In this document: positions 1-10,198 of the stretch, in pieces
Numbering within the stretch: the stretch's first letter is position 1
Layout of the letters: the number at the start of each line of letters is the position of its first letter
NCBI GenBank assembly: GCA_043228905.1
Contig: JBHGNT010000005.1
Location: 12,338,001-12,402,000 of the forward strand
Reading direction: 5' to 3'
From: Azolla caroliniana
Taxonomy: Eukaryota; Polypodiophyta
Length of the DNA: 64,000 nt
Translations under genes and position numbers: made by a program
The notes under the pieces: model-generated
Told to the model about the DNA's origin: nothing
What the model saw: the letters and a program-made list of their open reading frames with translations, nothing else
Database searches by the model: none

Positions 1-552
1 GAACCCGAGTCGGTTTGGTTTCGGATACTTGTTGTTGAACTTGCTCGGAGTTACTCCGGTAACTTGAGGGATAGAACTAGTTGGTCTTCCCGAATGTTGC
101 CGAGTCAGAGTGAGCCCGGTTAGCTTCCGATTGTATGCCGAATACCGATTACACGAAACCAATTGTTTGGGCCGATTCTGCTTTGGATGACTGCAGCGAT
201 GAGAGGGACGGATCCAACTAATCCTTCCGAATGTCACTCAGCCGAGTGAAGCACGAAGTGGTTGTTGCCAGGAGACCAATCTGTAGCGGGTGAATAGCGT
301 CCGGTGACCTATTCGGATGTTGTTTAACTGAATGAAGCACGATTGGGTCGGTTGTTGCTCAAGGAGCTCCCCTCAAGCGGTTACAATCACATGAACTGAG
401 TACAACCAATTGGCTTACTCCAATTTGTGATTTAACACAGTGAGATGCGAGCTTTTTGTTTTTCTTCTCCCTTCTCTGTTCTTCAAAGAAAACGAAAACA
501 GAATGTTTTGTTGTGCGATGATGGCCGGCAGCGGGTTGAAGAACCTCCAACA
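1..552. other. Unassigned, probably retrotransposon-derived left edge
   Basis: I recognise no conserved protein motif on either strand. The stretch lies on the interior side of a minus-strand primer binding site at about 553-563, so it is probably internal DNA of the copia-type element whose 5' LTR follows. The short open frames here have no family signature. A non-autonomous (LARD-like) interior is possible but not shown. Confidence 0.3.
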
Positions 553-832
553 CTCTGATACCAAATGTTGGGGACAAGGCTATCAATGCGGAAGTGCAAG
601 CAACATTCGTGATGAAGAAGAACCTGTGTATGCATGAGCAAGATAGACACAGAGGGAGAGAGAGAGAGAGAGAGAGGCACAAAGTAATTGTTATATTCAA
701 TAGCAACAGTTACAAATGACAACCAATCTTTACTAAAGGTTACAAAGTCACTTTATATAGTGACTATCCTAGGGCAACTACCCTTTATGCTATTTACAGA
801 AATAGCCCGAACTTGGGTTGTCCAAAGGGACA
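553..832 (-). repeat. copia-type PBS and 5' LTR (minus strand), truncated element
   Basis: The primer binding site for initiator tRNA-Met reads on + as CTCTGATACCA at 553-563. An LTR-like segment follows, from TG at 566 to a probable CA at 832 (about 267 bp). It contains a TATA-like ACTATATAAAG on the minus strand near 756-766 and a GA microsatellite at 656-676. The right boundary is inferred from a TG...CA choice and is uncertain. The neighbouring sequence (from about 855) already belongs to another element's gag. Confidence 0.5.
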
Positions 833-854
833 GTGTGAATACGGCCATTATACA

Positions 855-1260
855 CTCATATTCGACACCTCTTCGGCAAGAGGCACTTCAAGGGAGGTCT
901 GATTAATCAATCCCTAGAAAGCATTCAGATGTTTTTCCATGCTGGAGCCATCAAAATACCGGAGTCTCGCTATTTTTCGGAACACTAAGACTCTGTTAAC
1001 AACATTTTTGTTCTCGAACATAATGACAATCTTCTCCCAAAGGACATCCGCCTTGTTCTCCTCATTGAAGTTGTTGTATAGACTCATGTCTCTAAAACAA
1101 CTTATGTATGCAGTTGCCTTCAGATGCATGACTTCCAAAGTCAATGCATTGATCTTGTCAGGCTTGGTCTTCCCATATTGCGCTGGCAGCCAGAGATCTT
1201 TGCATACCAACATGTCTCTCACCTTTGACTTCCACACTGACTAGTTGGAGCCGATTAACT
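855..1260 (-). pseudogene. copia gag fragment (UBN2-type), broken
   Basis: Minus-strand translation from about 1237 down to 914 gives a copia gag N-terminal region: WKSKVRDMLV near the start, LWEKI in the middle and NVVNRVLVFRKIARLRY later. This matches the UBN2/DUF4219 gag pattern. After NAF there is an in-frame TAG at about 917-919. The frame then continues recognisably as gag (GLINQTSLEVPLAEEV) to about 855. Everything further downstream is missing, so this is a 5' stub of an element whose PBS and LTR lie just to the right. Confidence 0.7.
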
Positions 1261-1320
1261 TGAACATGCCGCCGAATGAGTCTTCCATTTTCTTTCTTAG
1301 CTTGAAGGTTATAAACCTTT

Positions 1321-1599
1321 GCTTTGATACCAGTTTGATAAAAAATGGGTCTCGGCCACAATCGAGATTCAAGCACAAAGAAGAGAAAACAGAAAATCAG
1401 ATAATGATTCACTTCCACGAAGACACGGGATATTGGCATGGAAAACCCCAACCAAGTAAAAACCACGGGAGCCCACAGACTCTGAACAAATTACTATGAG
1501 AGGCAATACAATGAGACTCACAGGCAACAACCTCGAGCTCGTCTTCTTTGCCTATAGGCGGTTACAACAGAGATGCTTTGCTCTCAGTCTCTCTTTTGC

Positions 1600-1632
<33 letters not shown>

Positions 1633-1911
1633 TAGTTACACAGTCAAAAACTCTCTTCAACGCTCTCTACCTTAACATAAAGTTTTGCTCTAGTTCCTTT
1701 ATACTAATACAACTTAGGACTATTTACAAATATGGCCTAAATAAGCACAACACTAAACCTATTTACATATGTGGCCTCTTCCGGATGCATATCCGGATTC
1801 GATACAGACACTGATTCGGATCCAAATCCGAATCCGGTCTCTCTTTTCCTTCAGATCCGACTGATCCAGCTCGTGCTCTCCTTCCCATCCGAAGGGACCT
1901 GTTTCCTAACA
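1321..1911 (-). repeat. copia PBS remnant and 5' LTR (minus strand)
   Basis: A mutated primer binding site (GCTTTGATACCA, 1321-1332) precedes an LTR that runs from TG at 1336 to CA at 1911, about 576 bp. It includes a CT/CA microsatellite at about 1600-1632. Near its minus-strand 3' end are the paired motifs typical of this copia group, a GTGGTTTTT block and a GGGGTTTTCCATG block. Its minus-strand start carries GGTCCCTTCGGATGGG. It pairs with the gag stub at 855-1260. Confidence 0.65.
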
Positions 1912-2084
1912 TATATCACCAAAAGGTATCTTTCTTTCCATTAAGCCCCCTCCATACATACACATCCCCCTTTATATAGGAAAGACATGAAAATTACAAT
2001 GCCATTCGGCACATCATTTTGAATTTGAAAGTTAAGTTACAATGTCATACTGATGGGGATACAAGAAGAGTTGAACGCTGCCGA
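1912..2084. other. Short unassigned spacer between LTRs
   Basis: There is no coding motif. It contains a TATA-like CTTTATATAGG near 1970-1980, so it may be a decayed LTR piece, but no boundaries can be set. Confidence 0.25.
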
Positions 2085-2705
2085 TGCCTAGGTTTACACC
2101 CAACTAATCGGTCTGCAGCAGATACAGTTGCTAACACTTAGACGATTTGCAACAAACAGTAAATAAGGAAATCTGACACTGATATTTACATGGAAAAACC
2201 TAACTGGGAAAAACCATGGGAGCCCACAGACTCCAAAACAAATTCACTATGAGATGTTTTCAACTATGTCTGCCCTAGCCAACTAGGGGTGTACAATAGC
2301 TTTGATTGGCCACAACCGTAAACAAATCTTCCTCTCAATAGATGGATTGACACAGAAAACAGAAGGAGAAAACAAAGATACCACAACTTGCTTGTGCGAA
2401 GTTGTCAATCAACTGATCGGATTCGATGGTCTGCACTCAAGAAGGCTCGACCTGCACAATGCCTCCAACACTCTGCTTACAACATCTACAAAGTTCACTT
2501 CTACTACAATCTCTTCCGTGTCAATATCATTGTTTCCCTAGCTCTACATATATGTGTAAATATATATAGAAGAATTTACAAATATAGCCTCGAATCGCCT
2601 TTAGCCGGATCGGCTATTTGGCCGATTTGGCTAATGACCGAATCGACTCCTGGCCTTAACCGGATAGGCTCTCCTTCCATTACAAGGGACCTCTTTTGTA
2701 CAACA
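2085..2705 (-). repeat. Degenerate copia LTR, related to the LTR at 1336-1911
   Basis: The stretch shares with the preceding LTR the block around 2188-2235 (ACATGGAAAAACC, then GGGAGCCCACAGACTC) and the terminal block CCTTCCATTACAAGGGACCTC ahead of a CA end at 2705. The left edge is not defined and no PBS is visible beside it, so this is a solo or truncated LTR. A TATA-like stretch (ATATATA) lies near 2560-2570. Confidence 0.45.
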
Positions 2706-2754
2706 CATACGACATACATACCGTTCCAGATCTACTATTTACATAATACATATC

Positions 2755-3114
2755 TGAAAAGAATAGCGTGCGGAAGCAATATAGGAAATCAAACAACAGA
2801 AAACGCAAGTTTAAGGGAAAGCTTAAGTTTGCACAGTACGCACGGGTGAGACAGACAGAGAGTAAACACAAGAACTTAATTCAAAAATAATACTCGATCT
2901 GTACATCGTGTGTGTTCAATGAACACTTTTATACAAGTCCTTTTCGAACTGACAGAAGTACTAACAGTACTTCCATGCTCATTAAGGAGCCCCTACACTA
3001 ACTCCCAAATATATTCCTTGTGGAATATCTTTCCGATGGCCTCCCGGTTTCTGCACCGATCCGGTCCTCGGCTTGCTCAGCCGATCCGGCCGATGTTGAG
3101 CTTGTCTCTCAACA
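2755..3114 (-). repeat. Element A 3' LTR (360 bp)
   Basis: The LTR starts TGAAAAGAATAGCG and ends TCTCTCAACA, then runs into a CTCCCCCTC tract, the complement of the polypurine tract. It matches 13301-13715 along its whole length but lacks a block of about 55 bp that the right copy has near its end. Confidence 0.88.
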
Positions 3115-3381
3115 CTCCCCCTCAACCTCAACTTGAGGTTCTTCGGGATCTTCTGGATCACCACTCCGGTTCCTCCTGGCTCCACGCCTCGCTCGCGCTC
3201 CTCGGCTTGTTCGACTCCTCGCGCTTTGACCCTTCCGGTCGGCTTGTCTGCTCCCACAGCCCTTCACAACTCCCTTGTTGTCGCGGTGTTGGCGCTTCTC
3301 TTGCTGCCTTCTTTTCCGCTTGGCCCTCGGTTGATTCAGTGTATCCGAGTCAAACATCTAAACCGACTCGGCTTCCTCTGA

Positions 3382-4792
3382 TCAGTTTTTGCTCTCGTCT
3401 GAGTTGGCTGCCTCCAATTCATCTTTGGTCTTCTGGCCCTTGATGGCTTCGTCTCCCCCATGCTTAGTTGGCTTCGGCTCTTTCTTTCGGCTACTCCCCT
3501 TATGTCCACTTTGGGACTCTTCCACGGATCCGCCCTTAGCTTCTTCAGCCGATCCGAAGTCGAATTCGTCATCCGACTCGGCGTCGCGGTCTTCTCTCCC
3601 CCTTCCGTGGTCATTCAGGACATCTCTCCCCCTCAAGTTCGGCTCGTCGAGGTGATGCAACCCAAGCACACCCGAGAATTGCCGCAACTTGTCCAGACCA
3701 AGAGGCTTGGTGAAGATGTCACCGGTCTGCCGATCCGTCGGAACATATTGAAGTTCGACTTCACCGGAGAGAACACACTCACGGACGAAATGATAGTGCA
3801 CCTCAATGTGCTTAGTCTGGGCATGGAAAACGGGGTTCTTGGCAAGCTGGATGCTACTAAGGTTGTCACAGTAGATAGTCATTGGATCAGACACCTCCAC
3901 CTGCAAATCCTTAAGTAGCTGCTTCAACCATATGGCTTCGCATGTCGCGACAGCCGCTCCTCTATACTCGGCCTCGGTGCTCGACAGCGCAACTGTCAGC
4001 TGCTTCTTGCTACTCCACGTGATCGCGGCACTCCCGAGAGAGAACGCAAAACCAGACGTGGATCGGTGATCGGTGACGTTGTCGGCCCAATCAGCATCGG
4101 TGTAGCCGACCAACTGCGGGGCTGTATCGGACCGATATAGTAGCCCCCGATCCTTAGTGCCACTCATGTACCGGAGTATGTGTTGGGCGCACTGAAGGTG
4201 TTCCTCGGTCAGTCGCGCCATGAACTGACTAACCACCCCGACTGGGTAGCTAAGATCTGGTCGGGTGATGGTCAAGTATATAAGGCTGCCGACTATCTGT
4301 CGGAACCTCGTCGGGTCGCATACCTTTCCGGACTCGGGACGAAGCTTGACGGTTCTATCCAGAGGAATCAAGACGGACTTACAGTCTGCCATCCCGAATT
4401 TGAAGAGCATATTCAGCGCGTAATGACGTTGGCTGATCAGTATGCCTGCGAAGGTGCAGATCACTTCGATCCCGAGGAAGTAATGAAGGTCCCCTAGATC
4501 CTTCATGTCAAATGATGCCGCAAGCTGGAGCTTCACGCGGTCGATTTCACCTAGGTCAGCGCCGGTGATGACCAAGTCATCAACATATAATAAAATACTG
4601 ACTAGACCGAGTTGACCTTTCCGGATGAACAGGGATGAGTCCGATTTTGACGTTGTAAAGCCCATCCCACGCAGTTGTTGCATGATCTTCGCGTTCCAGG
4701 CACGCGGGGCTTGCTTCAGTCCGTAAAGGGACTTCTTCAATCGGCACATTGCCGACGTGTTCGTTCCGGAGTGAAATCCGGGGGGTTGTACC
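3382..4792 (-). pseudogene. Element A pol, C-terminal part: RT palm end plus RNase H
   Basis: Minus-strand reading from the insertion point at 4792 shows LYGLKQAPRAW, the RT catalytic YVDD in LLYVDDLVITG, then MKDLGDLHYFLG, LIYLTITRPDLSYPVG, and RNase H motifs YTDADWADN, ALSSTEAEYR and YCDNLSSIQLAKNP. It ends with the usual Ty1/copia HIEVHYHF...GDIFTKPL. The frame stays open past the normal end (LRGRD) into a charged tail that stops at 3382. The upstream half of RT is at 10199-10740, beyond the inserted element. The open frame also runs rightward into the inserted LTR antisense, which has no coding meaning. Confidence 0.85.
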
Positions 4793-5435
4793 TGTTGGGA
4801 TTTCGGTCCCTCCGGATGGGATGTCCGGAGATGAATGACGGCAAGCCCGGAGGCTGTTACGGAACCGTAGGATGAAGAGTACCCGGCATGAAGCCGGATG
4901 AAGAGTACACGGTTACGGAGCCGGATGCTGAAGACCCCGGTTACGGAGCCGGATGACGTATGTACCCGGAGAGAGATCCGGATGCGGGGACATATCTGTG
5001 AATATGTTTGCCAAGGGCCCTTGAGGTTATATTTGTAAATAGCCCGAAAGTCATTTGTGTATAAATATGACTTAGGGCAAACAGTTTTGTTGTTGCTCAT
5101 TTTTTTTCTGTTTTCCACTAAGAGGGAGCGAAGTGAGAGCAGCCGAGAGAGAGTGAGAGAGAAAGAGGAAGGAAGAGGTCGACACCTCTGTGTAATACCG
5201 CCGCCTGTGGCGAGGACAGCGAGCTCAAGGTCGTCGCCTTGCAGCTCGCCATTGTACATTCCCGCGTATAGTGATAGTTGGAGTCTTGCACTCCCGTGGT
5301 TTTTCCCATTTAGGGTTTTCCACGTAAAACATCCAGTGTACCCTTCTCTCTATTGCTTTTAGTGCATTCTTGTATTTCCCGTTTACTGTGAATCGATCCT
5401 GTTCCTCGGTTGTGGCCGAGCACGGAATTTCGACA
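4793..5435 (+). repeat. 5' LTR of the young copia
   Basis: It runs from TGTTGGGATTTCGG to TTTCGACA. A TATA box (TATAAATAT) sits at 5060-5068, so transcription should start about 30 bp downstream. A GA-rich leader follows, then the conserved pair GTGGTTTTTCCC and TTAGGGTTTTCCACG near the end. The segment after the TATA box is the promoter-proximal R/U5 region. Confidence 0.93.
5060..5068 (+). promoter_or_regulatory. TATA box of the young copia 5' LTR
   Basis: TATAAATAT lies in the expected place in the LTR, about 375 bp before the LTR end. The same motif recurs at 9818-9826 in the 3' LTR, where it could drive read-out transcription to the right into element A. Confidence 0.7.
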
Positions 5436-5438
5436 AAG

Positions 5439-5450
5439 TGGTATCAGAGC
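5439..5450 (+). other. Primer binding site (initiator tRNA-Met)
   Basis: TGGTATCAGAGC begins three bases after the 5' LTR and is complementary to the 3' end of plant initiator tRNA-Met, the usual primer for minus-strand synthesis in Ty1/copia elements. Confidence 0.92.
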
Positions 5451-5466
5451 GACGGTAACACAGAAA

Positions 5467-8400
5467 ATGGAAGGCGGCAGCAGCGGGCAGCCGGGGATGA
5501 TGGTGCTGAATGCGCAGAACTACGCCGACTGGAAGATAAAGATGGAGGATCTGCTCATTGTTCGGGACCTGTATGAACCGATCGACAGGTCGGAAATACC
5601 CAAGGGTGTACTTGAGACGGATTGGAGGCTTCTGAACCGAAAAGCCGTTGCAACCATTCGGCAATACGTCGACGTGAGCGTCCTACAACACGTGGCGAAC
5701 GACACCAACGCATATGAGATGTGGCGGAAGCTGTCGGGCCTCTACGAGAGGAAGAATGCGTTGAACCGGACCTCCCTGATGAGAAAGATAGTGAACCTCA
5801 AGTACCGGGACGGCGAGAGTATGGTGGAACACGTAAGCACGTTCATGGGATTCGTGAACCAGCTTGCGGCGATCAAGTTCCCGTTGGAGGATGCAATGCA
5901 AGCCATCATCCTGATGTGTACATTGCCGGACAGCTGGGAGAACTTGGTGGTGACTCTCAGCACCTCCTGCACCGAAGATAACTTGTCCCTACAAACGGTA
6001 AAGACAAGTATCTTGAACGAAGAAGCGCGTCGGAGAGATAAAGAACCGGCCTCCGACTCGAAGGCGCTGCTTACCGAATCGGAACGGGGAAGACAATGGA
6101 ACCGGAGTCCGCAAAGACGGGAGAAGTCGGGGACCCGGTCGCAGTCAAGAGGAAGACCCACATGCTTCCACTGTGGGAAGCCGGGGCACTTCCGGAAGAA
6201 TTGTCGGCATTACCGAAAAGACAACGGAGCCGACGACACCGATTCGAAGAAATCACCGGAGAGAAACGGTGCATACCGGGGAGCCACGGACCGGAGAGGT
6301 CCGGATCGGCGAGGGCAGGACCGGAAAGGAACGACGGCACTCGCGGCAAGTGAAGAGGAGATCATGCTCATCACCGAAGAAAGTGAACTAAACATTGCCG
6401 GCGATGAGACTACCTGGGTGGTCGATTCCGGAGCGTCGTTCCACCTGACCCCGGAAAGGAGATACTTCTCATCCTACACAGCCGGTGAACATGGCTGTGT
6501 TCGGATGGGAAATGAAGGTACGTGCCGGATTGCTGGCATAGGAGACGTATGGTTGACAACCCCGACCGGATGCAAAATGCTGCTGAAGGATGTCCGACAC
6601 GTTCCGGAGGTTCGATTGAACCTGATTTCGGCCGGGAGGCTAGACGATGAAGGCTACACAGGTAGCATCCGGAACGGCGTAATGAAGTTCAGCAAGGGAA
6701 GCCTGATAGTGGCTCGGGCCCGGAAAGTCAACACACTGTACCTTATGAATGCCTGGTTGTGTCCGGAAGAGCTGAATGTGGCAGCCGACACTGCCGGTGA
6801 GCTGTGGCACAAGAGACTGTGCCACATGAGTGAGAAGGGGATGAAGAGGCTTGCAGAAGACAACCTTATTCCAGTGAAGCATGTGCACCTGGAGAAGTGC
6901 ACCGATTGCCTGGCCGGTAAGCAGAACCGAACCTCCTTCCACTCAAGGCCACCGACGAGACGTAGCGCACCATTGGAGTTGGTGCACACTGATGTGTGTC
7001 AGGTAGAAACGAAGTCACATGGCGGAGCCCAGTACTTCGTGACTTTCATTGATGATCACAGCCTGAAGCTGTGGACGGCGCCGTTGAAGACAAAGGACCA
7101 AGTGTTGTCCGTCTTCAAAGAACTCCACGCGAGAGTGGAAAGAGAATCCGGCAAGAAGCTGAAAGCGATACGAGTGGATAACGGAGGGGAATACCAGGGG
7201 CAGTTCGCAGAGTACTGTCGCTCGAAGGGAATCCGGCTCGAGTTTACTGTGCCGAAGACGCCGGAACTGAACGGGCTGGCCGAGAGGATGAACCGGACCA
7301 TAATGGAGAGGGTCCGGAGTATGCTAGCACATGCGAAATTACCCAAGGGATTTTGGGCTGAGGCAATGTCGACGGCGACGTATGTGATAAATAGATCACC
7401 CTCAGTACCTTTGGACGGAGACACGCCGCAGAAAGTGTGGACCGGTAAGGAAGTGTCCTACCGGCATCTGAAGGTGTTCGGGTGTCTCGCATACGTGCAT
7501 GTGGCAAAGGACCGGAGAGGAAAGTTAGATCCAAAGACCCGGCCATGCATATTCCTCGGTTACGGCGACGACGAGTTCGGCTACCGAGTATGGGACCCGG
7601 TCGACAAGAAGATATTCAGGAGTCGAGATATCATCTTCATGGAGGACAAGACACTCGCCGACTGGGAGTCGGAGAAGAAGATGAAGAGCTCCAAGTCGAC
7701 CGGTGAGGATCAACTCTACGAAGAGCAGTCCCGACCGGCAAGGGACCGGTTAGCACTCGAGGATCCGGCCGAAGACGGTGAAGAAACAGAACCGGCCGAA
7801 GAAGATGAGAATGATACCGGAACCGGCCCCGATCCCGAAATGGATTCGGATGAAGAAGAATCGGAAGAACCGGTTACCGAAGCTCCGGAACGGAGATATC
7901 CTCTAAGAGAGAGAAGGGCCCCCCGGAGATTTCCGGAACCAGAGCACGTGCTGCTAACCGACGAGGGGGAGCCGGAGAGCTTTGAAGAAGCAAAACTTGA
8001 CACCCATAGCCGCAGGTGGTTAAGTGCCATGCAGGAGGAGATGGATTCCCTGCATGAGAACCACACATATGAACTTGTGGAGTTGCCGAAAGGAAAGCGG
8101 GCACTTCGAAACAAGTGGGTGTTCAAGCTGAAACCGGGAGATGCCGGAAAAACCCCGAGATACAAAGCCAGGATCGTGGTGAAGGGGTTTCAGCAGAAGA
8201 AGGGCGTCGACTTCGACGAGATATTTGCCCCGGTAGTGAAGATGACCTCCATCCGGACGGTGCTAAGCATAGCGGCAAGCATGGACCTCGAGGTAGAACA
8301 GATGGACGTGAAGACGGCATTCCTTCACGGTGACCTCGAAGAAGAGATCTACATGCAGCAACCGGAAGGATTCGAGAAGAAAGGGAAGGAGCACCTGGTA

Positions 8401-9540
8401 TGCCGGTTGAAGAAGAGCCTTTACGGACTAAAGCAGGCTCCCCGGCAATGGTACCGGAAGTTCGACTCCTTCATGACCGACGAAGGGTACCACAAAACGC
8501 AGTCTGATCACTGCGTGTTTGTGAAGAAGTTCGAAGGAGGAGACTCTCTAATACTCCTCCTGTACGTGGACGACATGTTGATCGTCGGACGGGACCAGGT
8601 CAAGATACGGACGCTGAAGAGAGCGCTTCACCGAACCTTCTCAATGAAGGACCTGGGTCCGGCGAGGCAAATACTAGGGATGCACATCATCCGGGACCGG
8701 AAGAAGAAGCAGTTGTGGCTGTCACAGGAGAAGTACGTGACAAAGGTGCTTCACCGGTTCAACATGTCGGAAGCAAGACCGGTCGGGTCAACCCTCCCGG
8801 CAAACTGCAAGTTGTCCAGCAAGCAAAGCCCCAAGACAAAGGCTGAGAAGGAGGACATGATGAAAGTACCATATGCCTCTGCCGTCGGAAGCTTGATGTA
8901 CGCAATGGTGTGTACAAGACCGGACATAGGATATGCAGTTGGAGTGGTGAGCCGGTACATGAGCAATCCCGGCAAAGAGCACTGGAACGCGGTCAAGTGG
9001 ATACTCCGATACCTGAAGGGCACGGCAAACGTGTGCCTCCGATTCGGCTCCGGTAAGCCCGAATTCGACGGCTTTACCGATTCGGATATGTCGGCTGATG
9101 CAGATACCAGCCGGTCCACATCAGGGTATGTGATGACGTATGCAGGTGGAGCTGTTTCGTGGCAGTCGAGGCTGCAGAAGACGGTTGCGCTGTCAACCAC
9201 GGAGGCGGAGTACATGGCTGCTGTTGAAGCCGGCAAGGAAATAATATGGATGAAGGACTTCATTAGAGAGCTCGGTATCCGGCAGGAGGAGTACCGACTC
9301 TACTGCGATAGTCTGAGTGCCATCCACCTTGCGAAGAACGCGGCCTACCATTCCCGGACGAAACACATCCAGCGCAGATACCACTGGATCCGGGAAAGGA
9401 TAGAAGACAAGGAGTTCGTGCTGATGAAGATCCACACGGACGAGAACGGGTCGGATATGCTGACCAAGGTGCTCACACCTGACAAGCTGGAAGCATGCCG
9501 GAAGAGGATCGGGTTGGAGAGACATCCCATGCCGAAGTGA
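5467..9540 (+). CDS. Intact copia gag-pol polyprotein (1357 aa)
   Basis: A single frame encodes the whole copia polyprotein. I chose ATG 5467, 17 bases after the PBS, because the frame's upstream extension lies in the LTR and has no ATG. Domains in order: gag (about residues 10-200), zinc knuckle CFHCGKPGHFRKNC (233-246), aspartic protease VVDSGAS (Asp320), GAG-pre-integrase (HKRLCHM, about 448), integrase DDE at Asp509, Asp571 and Glu606 (the 35-residue Asp-Glu spacing is the family norm), RT (YKARIVVKGF from 899; YVDD with Asp1035/Asp1036) and RNase H (Asp1205, Glu1246, Asp1281). The length is typical of the family. No internal stop is present and all catalytic residues are in place. It would make capsid-like particles, copy its RNA into cDNA there and integrate it. 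Stop TGA directly abuts the polypurine tract. Confidence 0.95.
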   Translation: MEGGSSGQPGMMVLNAQNYADWKIKMEDLLIVRDLYEPIDRSEIPKGVLETDWRLLNRKAVATIRQYVDVSVLQHVANDTNAYEMWRKLSGLYERKNALNRTSLMRKIVNLKYRDGESMVEHVSTFMGFVNQLAAIKFPLEDAMQAIILMCTLPDSWENLVVTLSTSCTEDNLSLQTVKTSILNEEARRRDKEPASDSKALLTESERGRQWNRSPQRREKSGTRSQSRGRPTCFHCGKPGHFRKNCRHYRKDNGADDTDSKKSPERNGAYRGATDRRGPDRRGQDRKGTTALAASEEEIMLITEESELNIAGDETTWVVDSGASFHLTPERRYFSSYTAGEHGCVRMGNEGTCRIAGIGDVWLTTPTGCKMLLKDVRHVPEVRLNLISAGRLDDEGYTGSIRNGVMKFSKGSLIVARARKVNTLYLMNAWLCPEELNVAADTAGELWHKRLCHMSEKGMKRLAEDNLIPVKHVHLEKCTDCLAGKQNRTSFHSRPPTRRSAPLELVHTDVCQVETKSHGGAQYFVTFIDDHSLKLWTAPLKTKDQVLSVFKELHARVERESGKKLKAIRVDNGGEYQGQFAEYCRSKGIRLEFTVPKTPELNGLAERMNRTIMERVRSMLAHAKLPKGFWAEAMSTATYVINRSPSVPLDGDTPQKVWTGKEVSYRHLKVFGCLAYVHVAKDRRGKLDPKTRPCIFLGYGDDEFGYRVWDPVDKKIFRSRDIIFMEDKTLADWESEKKMKSSKSTGEDQLYEEQSRPARDRLALEDPAEDGEETEPAEEDENDTGTGPDPEMDSDEEESEEPVTEAPERRYPLRERRAPRRFPEPEHVLLTDEGEPESFEEAKLDTHSRRWLSAMQEEMDSLHENHTYELVELPKGKRALRNKWVFKLKPGDAGKTPRYKARIVVKGFQQKKGVDFDEIFAPVVKMTSIRTVLSIAASMDLEVEQMDVKTAFLHGDLEEEIYMQQPEGFEKKGKEHLVCRLKKSLYGLKQAPRQWYRKFDSFMTDEGYHKTQSDHCVFVKKFEGGDSLILLLYVDDMLIVGRDQVKIRTLKRALHRTFSMKDLGPARQILGMHIIRDRKKKQLWLSQEKYVTKVLHRFNMSEARPVGSTLPANCKLSSKQSPKTKAEKEDMMKVPYASAVGSLMYAMVCTRPDIGYAVGVVSRYMSNPGKEHWNAVKWILRYLKGTANVCLRFGSGKPEFDGFTDSDMSADADTSRSTSGYVMTYAGGAVSWQSRLQKTVALSTTEAEYMAAVEAGKEIIWMKDFIRELGIRQEEYRLYCDSLSAIHLAKNAAYHSRTKHIQRRYHWIRERIEDKEFVLMKIHTDENGSDMLTKVLTPDKLEACRKRIGLERHPMPK

Positions 9541-9548
9541 AGGGGGAG
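9541..9548 (+). other. Polypurine tract of the young copia
   Basis: AGGGGGAG lies immediately upstream of the 3' LTR start at 9551, where plus-strand DNA synthesis is primed. It overlaps nothing coding because the gag-pol stop ends at 9540. Confidence 0.85.
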
Positions 9549-9550
9549 TT

Positions 9551-10193
9551 TGTTGGGATTTCGGTCCCTCCGGATGGGATGTCCGGAGATGAATGACGGC
9601 AAGCCCGGAGGCTGTTACGGAACCGTAGGATGAAGAGTACCCGGCATGAAGCCGGATGAAGAGTACACGGTTACGGAGCCGGATGCTGAAGACCCCGGTT
9701 ATGGAGCCGGATGACGTATGTACCCGGAGAGAGATCCGGATGCGGGGACATATCTGTGAATATGTTTGCCAAGGGCCCTTGAGGTTATATTTGTAAATAG
9801 CCCGAAAGTCATTTGTGTATAAATATGACTTAGGGCAAACAGTTTTGTTGTTGCTCATTTTTTTTCTGTTTTCCACTAAGAGGGAGCGAAGTGAGAGCAG
9901 CCGAGAGAGAGTGAGAGAGAAAGAGGAAGGAAGAGGTCGACGCCTCTGTGTAATACCGCCGCCTGTGGCGAGGACAGCGAGCTCAAGGTCGTCGCCTTGC
10001 AGCTCGCCATTGTACATTCCCGCGTATAGTGATAGTTGGAGTCTTGCACTCCCGTGGTTTTTCCCATTTAGGGTTTTCCACGTAAAACATCCAGTGTACC
10101 CTTCTCTCTATTGCTTTTAGTGCATTCTTGTATTTCCCGTTTACTGTGAATCGATCCTGTTCCTCGGTTGTGGCCGAGCACGGAATTTCGACA
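9551..10193 (+). repeat. 3' LTR of the young copia
   Basis: It is the same length as the 5' LTR and differs at two sites, both in CG context (CG/TG and CA/CG), as expected from deamination of methylated cytosine. It is followed directly by the GTACC duplication. Confidence 0.93.
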
Positions 10194-10198
10194 GTACC

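Larger units (their letters stand above)
4793..10193 (+). mobile_element. Young full-length Ty1/copia retrotransposon, apparently intact
   Basis: Both LTRs are 643 bp (4793-5435 and 9551-10193) and differ at only two positions (4944 C versus 9702 T; 5184 A versus 9942 G), about 0.3%. The target duplication GTACC is perfect (4788-4792 and 10194-10198). The PBS TGGTATCAGAGC is at 5439-5450 and the polypurine tract AGGGGGAG at 9541-9548 abuts the 3' LTR. One uninterrupted gag-pol frame fills the interior. The insertion falls in the RT codons of element A. Every structural requirement for autonomy is visible; expression or activity is not shown by sequence. The richness in CCGG/CGG distinguishes it from the flanking decayed elements. 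Confidence 0.95.

Noticed and set aside
3382-5259. One continuous 625-codon minus-strand gene
   Set aside because: Only the part left of 4793 is element A RT/RNase H. The remainder reads antisense through the LTR of the inserted copia and has no family motif.
9193-10017. 274-codon minus-strand frame
   Set aside because: Antisense to the young copia's RNase H and 3' LTR; its N-terminal text is the same LTR antisense as at 4793-5435.
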